DNA from: Puniceicoccales bacterium
GTDB lineage: Bacteria > Verrucomicrobiota > Verrucomicrobiia > Opitutales > JAIRLM01
NCBI GenBank assembly: GCA_031254835.1
Contig: JAIRTQ010000042.1
Coordinates: forward strand, 1 to 9,730
Length of the DNA stretch: 9,730 bases
Reading direction: 5' to 3'
The notes beneath the pieces were generated by a model. The model did no database searches. It was not told the DNA's origin and saw only the letters and a list, made by a program, of their open reading frames with translations. The position numbers and the translations under genes were made by a program. Below are positions 6,312 to 9,730 of the stretch, piece after piece; positions within the stretch are counted from its first letter, which is position 1, and the number at the start of each line of letters is the position of its first letter.

Positions 6312-6528
6312 GGCGCCACCAACCGTAACGCAGCCCCTCCACAATTTGAAGAACCCCAGCCGCGTAGTCCACGCCACTGTCCCCTTTGCTGTATTGGTAG
6401 ATGTTCCACGTCCCCGTGGCAAGTTCGACCCCGCCGGCGGTCAATTCCGCCAGCAAAGGCATGCACGGGTAAAATTTGGGGAGCGGGAAGGGAAATTGCC
6501 CTTGTGTTTTTGGGGGCCCGGTCCCCAT
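6292..6528 (-). CDS. Small hypothetical protein upstream of the Cys-rich membrane ORF
   Basis: A minus-strand ORF of 78 aa from ATG 6528, or 56 aa from ATG 6462. The part after 6462 has ordinary protein-like composition (AELTAGGVELATGTWNIYQY, then GVDYAAGVLQIVEGLRYGWW); the part before it is Pro/Gly-rich and less convincing. No family is recognised. It is followed in the +1-shifted frame by the Cys-rich membrane ORF with a 20-bp overlap, so the two may be coupled genes or one reading frame split by a frameshift. Its 5' end lies only about 10 bp from the preferred rmuC start on the other strand. Existence is moderately uncertain. Confidence 0.33.
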   Translation of the reverse strand: MGTGPPKTQGQFPFPLPKFYPCMPLLAELTAGGVELATGTWNIYQYSKGDSGVDYAAGVLQIVEGLRYGWWRHGEIYL

Positions 6529-6537
6529 TCTTCCCAG

Positions 6538-7860
6538 GTGGGGCTGCCAGGAATAGCGTCCGTTGCCGTGTTGGCCGGTGCGCTTTTGGCCATCGGCGGG
6601 CTGTGGGATCGCCTGCGGCGAAGAACGGTAGAATTGCTACGTGAGCGAAAGCTACGCGAGGAGGTCGCGCGTTCCCTCTGCGAGCTCTCGGGAAAATACC
6701 ACTCTTTAGACCGCACCTATGCGGAATTTTGCGGTCGAGAGGAGGAACGGCGGCGGGCCAATGAGGAAAAAATGGCGTTGCTGGCCAAGGTGCGGGAAGA
6801 TCTGGCAACGACCTTTGGCGGGGCGGCCTTGAAGGCTTCCGAAGAGGCGCTGGAGAGGTTGCGGGAAGGAAATCGGCAGGACGGAGAGCGGGAGCGGGAG
6901 CGACTTGAGGGAGTTTTACGACCCATGCGGGAATGTGTGGAGCGCTTGGACGGCAAGGTCCAACGGAATGACCGCCAATGGAACGAGTCCATGGCCCGCT
7001 TCGAGGAGCAAATTCGCCAACTGCTGCAAACTAACCGGGAGCTGGACCAGGAAACGAAAAAATTGACCAATGCGTTGCACCGACCACAGCTGCGCGGCCG
7101 TTGGGGAGAGCTGCATTTGCGGCGGCTGGTGGAAATGGCCGGCCTGCGAGAGCACGTGGATTTCGATGAGCAGGTGGCCGTCGCGGCCGACCGGAACACG
7201 CTGCGAGCTGATATGATCATTCATTTGCCGGACGGCCGCGACGTCATCGTCGACGCGAAAGCGGTGCTGGAGGCATTCGCAGCGGCGGAGGAGGCAGACA
7301 GCCGAGAGCGGCGCGAAGAATTGCTCAAACAGCACGGACAGAATGTTTTTCTGCGAATCCAGGAATTAGGGCGAAAGGACTATTGGAAATTTTTTGGCCC
7401 CGCCTTCGAATATGTGGTCCTATTTCTACCAGGGGACCACCTCTACGCCGCCGCCGTGGAGGCCCGGCCTACCCTCTTTGACGAGGCCATCAAGCGGCAC
7501 GTGCTGCTCGCCTCCCCAATGACCTTTTTAGCCCTCCTCAAAACTATCGCCTGCAGCTGGTCCCAGGCCGCAATGGCCAGGGAGGCAGCGACCATCGTGG
7601 AACTGGGCAAAACGCTTATGGAGCGGATGCAGGTCGTTCTAGAGAAATTTTCCGATGCCGGTCGACACCTGCGCCGTACCGTAGAAGCCTACAATGGCAC
7701 GGTGGCTTCCATCGAAAGCCGACTGCGGCCGACGCTGCAAAATTTCTCTCGGTTGCAGTCACTCCACGCCGCCGAGCCGTCGGCCCCTGAACCTCTCGAG
7801 GCACAGCCCCGCCTGCCGATCATGGAAGATGAGCGGCCGTCATCGCAGAAAAGCGACTGA
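6538..7860 (+). CDS. rmuC: RmuC family DNA recombination protein
   Basis: A member of the RmuC family, whose E. coli member limits recombination at inverted repeats; a nuclease-like core is predicted. About 440 aa from GTG 6538. Residues 4-22 form a membrane anchor (PGIASVAVLAGALLAIGGL), followed by a long coiled coil at about 25-180 (many Arg/Glu/Leu). The RmuC core then begins with RPQLRGRWGELHLRRL (183-198), continues with RADMIIHLPDGRDVIVDAK (223-241; the D...DxK set of a PD-(D/E)XK fold) and EYVVLFLPGD (291-300), and ends in a helical region. The frame stays open upstream to 5989, but that stretch has no domain and runs antisense to two small ORFs. TTG 6502, with GGAAGGG 9 nt before it, is a serious alternative start; GTG 6538 has no clear site. 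Confidence 0.88.
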   Translation: MGLPGIASVAVLAGALLAIGGLWDRLRRRTVELLRERKLREEVARSLCELSGKYHSLDRTYAEFCGREEERRRANEEKMALLAKVREDLATTFGGAALKASEEALERLREGNRQDGERERERLEGVLRPMRECVERLDGKVQRNDRQWNESMARFEEQIRQLLQTNRELDQETKKLTNALHRPQLRGRWGELHLRRLVEMAGLREHVDFDEQVAVAADRNTLRADMIIHLPDGRDVIVDAKAVLEAFAAAEEADSRERREELLKQHGQNVFLRIQELGRKDYWKFFGPAFEYVVLFLPGDHLYAAAVEARPTLFDEAIKRHVLLASPMTFLALLKTIACSWSQAAMAREAATIVELGKTLMERMQVVLEKFSDAGRHLRRTVEAYNGTVASIESRLRPTLQNFSRLQSLHAAEPSAPEPLEAQPRLPIMEDERPSSQKSD

Positions 7861-8020
7861 TCTGTCGTCGCTCTTAGCTATCCGGCAGCTTTTTGCCATT
7901 CGCTAGCGTCTGGAGCAGCCGGCCGCCATTTTCTTTGCTGCAAGAGCCGATTCATTGCACATCGCAACAATAGACATTTCCCGTTGACGGCTGGATGGAA
8001 TTGCGCTCCCTGGAGCGACC

Positions 8021-8105
8021 GCTCGGGTGGTGGAACTGGCAGACACGCTGTCTTCAGGCGGCAGTGCCGAAGGGCATATGGGTTCGAATCCCTTCCCGAG
8101 CACCA
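8021..8105 (+). tRNA. tRNA-Leu (CAG anticodon)
   Basis: Complete class II tRNA with encoded CCA. Acceptor GCTCGGG (8021-8027) pairs perfectly with CCCGAGC (8095-8101); discriminator A8102; CCA 8103-8105. The anticodon stem is CTGTC/GGCAG and the loop TTCAGGC, giving anticodon CAG (8055-8057), which reads CUG leucine codons. The long variable arm TGCC-GAAG-GGCA (8065-8076) is expected for leucine. The T-loop is TTCGAAT; the T-stem (8078-8082 with 8090-8094) has one T-T mismatch at the second pair. A run of seven T (8106-8112) follows directly. I find no convincing promoter in 7861-8020, which otherwise holds nothing I can identify. Confidence 0.96.
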
Positions 8106-8112
8106 TTTTTTT
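8106..8112 (+). terminator. T-run after tRNA-Leu
   Basis: Seven consecutive T directly follow the tRNA CCA end. With the stable acceptor and T-arm as the preceding structure, it could stop transcription. No separate hairpin is present. Confidence 0.4.
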
Positions 8113-8150
8113 ATATTGTGCTTTCGAAGACACTTTTCATTCTTCCGCCG

Positions 8151-8927
8151 GTGGCGGATCGGAGAGGTTGTCTGCTGGCGCTGATGGCGGCGCTTTCCTT
8201 GATGTCTGGCGCATTCGGTTTGAGCTGGGACGTTTTTCTGCTTCGTTCGACAAAAGACGTGGAGGCCGGCTCGAAGTTTGGCCAAGCGAAGGAGGAAGTC
8301 TCGCTGACGGCCGCGCACAATTTTGCCAACAGCACTCTATTTTGCAATGCAAACGGCCGGCTCATGGAAGGTGCCCTCGGCTGCAATAGGCTCTCCACCA
8401 GAGTTGGCTACCAGACGTTCATTATGGGTCTCTGCCAGCTAGGAGTCGACTGCCAAGCTAACTTCTATTTTCGTAGCGAAGTTTGTAGCGAAGACCGCGA
8501 ACAGGACAACGATGTGCATGGGACCATCCGCGTAGGTGATGATTTTTCGTTGGGCTGTGATGCCATTTATAATTTTAATAGGCGGGACATCAACGCCTGG
8601 CTGTCCACATCTCGGCTTGGCAGCCTATCTCCCATCGGCCTAAATTCTCTCTACCTGCGAAGTTTCCTTTCATTCGGCTATGATCGTTGTCTCCGTCCGG
8701 ACGGCGAAATAAATTTTTTCCGGGATACCAAGTCAGAGAAACCACACTGGTTTTTTTACTACGGCTGGGGTGGGGATTTGATTCTGCAACATGGCACTGC
8801 GCCAGCCTTCTCAATCCTTGGCGTTCGCTGTGCTGGCAACTTTGCGTCTAAAACGAACTGGAACAACCGAGATAGACAGCATCGTCATTCACTATGGATG
8901 GTTACTGGAGTAAGGTTCCAGTTCTGA
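8151..8927 (+). CDS. Secreted Cys-rich protein, probable outer-membrane beta-barrel
   Basis: Predicted exported protein of about 258 aa. From GTG 8151 it has a clean signal peptide: charged MADRRG, hydrophobic CLLALMAALSLMS, then GAFG with likely cleavage before LSWDVF. The rest alternates polar and hydrophobic residues in strand-like stretches with aromatic girdles (VGYQTFIMGLCQLGVDCQANFYF, SLYLRSFLSFGYDRCL, HWFFYYGWGGDLIL) and ends HSLWMVTGVRFQF; a terminal Phe with alternating aromatic/hydrophobic residues is the recognition signature of Bam substrates. Eight cysteines occur in the mature part, uncommon for a barrel. ATG 8184 would cut the signal peptide; GTG 8118 is the other choice. The frame is open from 7995 only by running through the tRNA. 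No family recognised. Confidence 0.68.
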   Translation: MADRRGCLLALMAALSLMSGAFGLSWDVFLLRSTKDVEAGSKFGQAKEEVSLTAAHNFANSTLFCNANGRLMEGALGCNRLSTRVGYQTFIMGLCQLGVDCQANFYFRSEVCSEDREQDNDVHGTIRVGDDFSLGCDAIYNFNRRDINAWLSTSRLGSLSPIGLNSLYLRSFLSFGYDRCLRPDGEINFFRDTKSEKPHWFFYYGWGGDLILQHGTAPAFSILGVRCAGNFASKTNWNNRDRQHRHSLWMVTGVRFQF

Positions 8928-8930
8928 CGG

Positions 8931-8940
8931 CGTCCGGACG
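8931..8940. repeat. Short palindrome between convergent genes
   Basis: CGTCCGGACG is a perfect 10-base palindrome in the 62-bp gap between the two convergent right-end genes. It has no T-run after it and could be chance; nothing else recognisable lies in 8928-8989. Confidence 0.15.
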
Positions 8941-8989
8941 AAAAGCAGCTGCCCGCAGAGGTAAGTTTTCAGGAGCGGCGGTCGCAGCA

Positions 8990-9730
8990 TCACATTGGAT
9001 TGCCGGCCTGCCACTCATAGATTAGACCGGCGCCAACGCCTAAAAAGATCAATATGAGGGCGATGGTAAAAGCAACCCAGCTAAATGTCAAGGCGGTGAA
9101 AAGTCCAATGATAATTCCTGCGGCAGAAGACATAAATCCTGCACCAAATACCTTTAAAACGATCCATGCTCCCGATTTTGAGGAAGCTGTAAAGTCTTGT
9201 GTCGTTATGTTGCCAAACATATCCACAGTTCTAATGGCAGTTTTACTTGAGCCGCCGATGAGTGATCCACAGAATTCGCCAGTATGTTTGCGTTCTGGCG
9301 AAAAGACGGCAACACTGCAGTTAGAATTGTTATTAGTTGAATGAAAGCACGCGATAACATCATTAAATTCACTTCTTTTTGCGTCTTCTAAGGTGATTGG
9401 AACGAATTGCCCTTGCCCTTTCCTAACGAGTAACTGCAGGTTTGTGGTAGCATCAGCAAAGTTGAACATCGCATCCGCTAATGTAACGCCTTTGTCGGTC
9501 ATGCCTATGGCTCTCAGTGTGTCTTTTATGGCGTCCGTGTCGGTAATTGGCTCCGGGCCAACATCTACGGTATTCGATTCATTTCCGGCGAATAGCGCAA
9601 GCGTTCCGAATGTTATCTGGCCAAGGCCCTGCACCTCGGCCGCCGTATTTAAGACCCTGATTCCCGCCATAGTCACCAGGCGCGCAGAAGTTACTTTCTT
9701 GCCATTAATTTCATCCCGAATAACTGTCCC
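8990..9730 (-). CDS. Unknown protein with C-terminal transmembrane hairpin (5' end outside window)
   Basis: The minus-strand frame is open from the window edge at 9730 to TGA at 8990, 246 aa visible. GTG 9676 and ATG 9670 could serve as starts, but the codons before them read as normal protein (TVIRDEINGKKVTSARLV), so the gene probably begins beyond the window. The first about 180 residues are soluble-looking with mixed alpha/beta composition (PITDTDAIKDTLRAIGMTDK, then LQLLVRKGQGQFVPITLEDA) and three cysteines. The last about 60 form two hydrophobic segments (SSAAGIIIGLFTALTFSW, VAFTIALILIFLGVGAGLIY) joined by a very short turn, then EWQAGNPM. No family is recognised. Codons are clearly more AT-rich than in the genes to the left. 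It converges with the beta-barrel gene. An internal-membrane or secreted hairpin protein is possible; function unknown. Confidence 0.7.
   Translation of the reverse strand, partial: GTVIRDEINGKKVTSARLVTMAGIRVLNTAAEVQGLGQITFGTLALFAGNESNTVDVGPEPITDTDAIKDTLRAIGMTDKGVTLADAMFNFADATTNLQLLVRKGQGQFVPITLEDAKRSEFNDVIACFHSTNNNSNCSVAVFSPERKHTGEFCGSLIGGSSKTAIRTVDMFGNITTQDFTASSKSGAWIVLKVFGAGFMSSAAGIIIGLFTALTFSWVAFTIALILIFLGVGAGLIYEWQAGNPM

Noticed and set aside
6501..6525. G/C-rich inverted sequence as a terminator or regulatory hairpin before rmuC
   Set aside because: The T-run precedes the stem rather than following it, and the complementary arms are low-complexity G and C runs.
5989..6537. N-terminal extension of RmuC (open frame from 5989)
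   Set aside because: No domain, shadow-like composition, and the membrane anchor that normally starts RmuC begins only at 6538; the opposite strand looks more like coding DNA.
7861..8020. CRISPR, repeat array or promoter before the tRNA
   Set aside because: No repeats; TTGACG at 7984 has no -10 partner at the right distance.
7995..8150. Extended start of the beta-barrel gene
   Set aside because: The frame runs straight through the tRNA-Leu gene; the signal peptide starts only at 8151.

Overview
The window reads as chromosome of a Gram-negative (diderm) bacterium. It encodes a retrograde phospholipid ABC transporter of the MlaE/MlaF/MlaD type, an OmpH/Skp-like periplasmic chaperone, a protein with outer-membrane beta-barrel features and an ordinary set of housekeeping genes. 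The MlaE with an N-terminal STAS domain, the gene content and the weak use of Shine-Dalgarno sites would fit a Verrucomicrobiota/PVC-type genome, but this is an inference from style and not a demonstrated placement. Most of the window is GC-rich (41 of 60 bases in 7081-7140), while the right end is clearly more AT-rich (22 of 60 in 9301-9360).

Left part (1-4200): the 5' part of a HAD-family phosphatase gene runs leftwards off the window. Divergent from it, after a 54-bp AT-rich spacer with a TATAAT box, is a tight mlaE-mlaF-mlaD operon (4-bp gap, then a 4-bp GTGA overlap). A 41-codon ORF overlaps the mlaD stop by ATGA and fills the gap to an ompH/skp gene with a good ribosome binding site. 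A strong GC-rich hairpin follows ompH. The Mla proteins should move lipids between outer and inner membrane, and the OmpH-like protein should chaperone outer-membrane proteins, so this block concerns envelope maintenance.

Middle part (4272-7860): a short biotin protein ligase (birA) on the minus strand converges on ompH. Only 28 bp from its start, a membrane-anchored YfgM/TPR-type protein begins on the plus strand, followed closely by a YraN/UPF0102 nuclease-fold protein. Further right is rmuC. Its reading frame is open for about 550 bases upstream of the real N-terminus, but that extension looks like the antisense shadow of two small overlapping minus-strand ORFs (6051-6311 and 6292-6528). 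One of these encodes a Cys-rich protein with two predicted membrane segments.

Right part (8021-9730): a complete tRNA-Leu(CAG) gene with encoded CCA and a T-run, then two unrecognised envelope-type genes facing each other: a secreted, Cys-rich likely beta-barrel protein (+) and an AT-rich protein with a C-terminal membrane hairpin (-) that runs off the window end. The change in composition next to a tRNA gene suggests an accessory segment, but no integrase or attachment repeat is visible.
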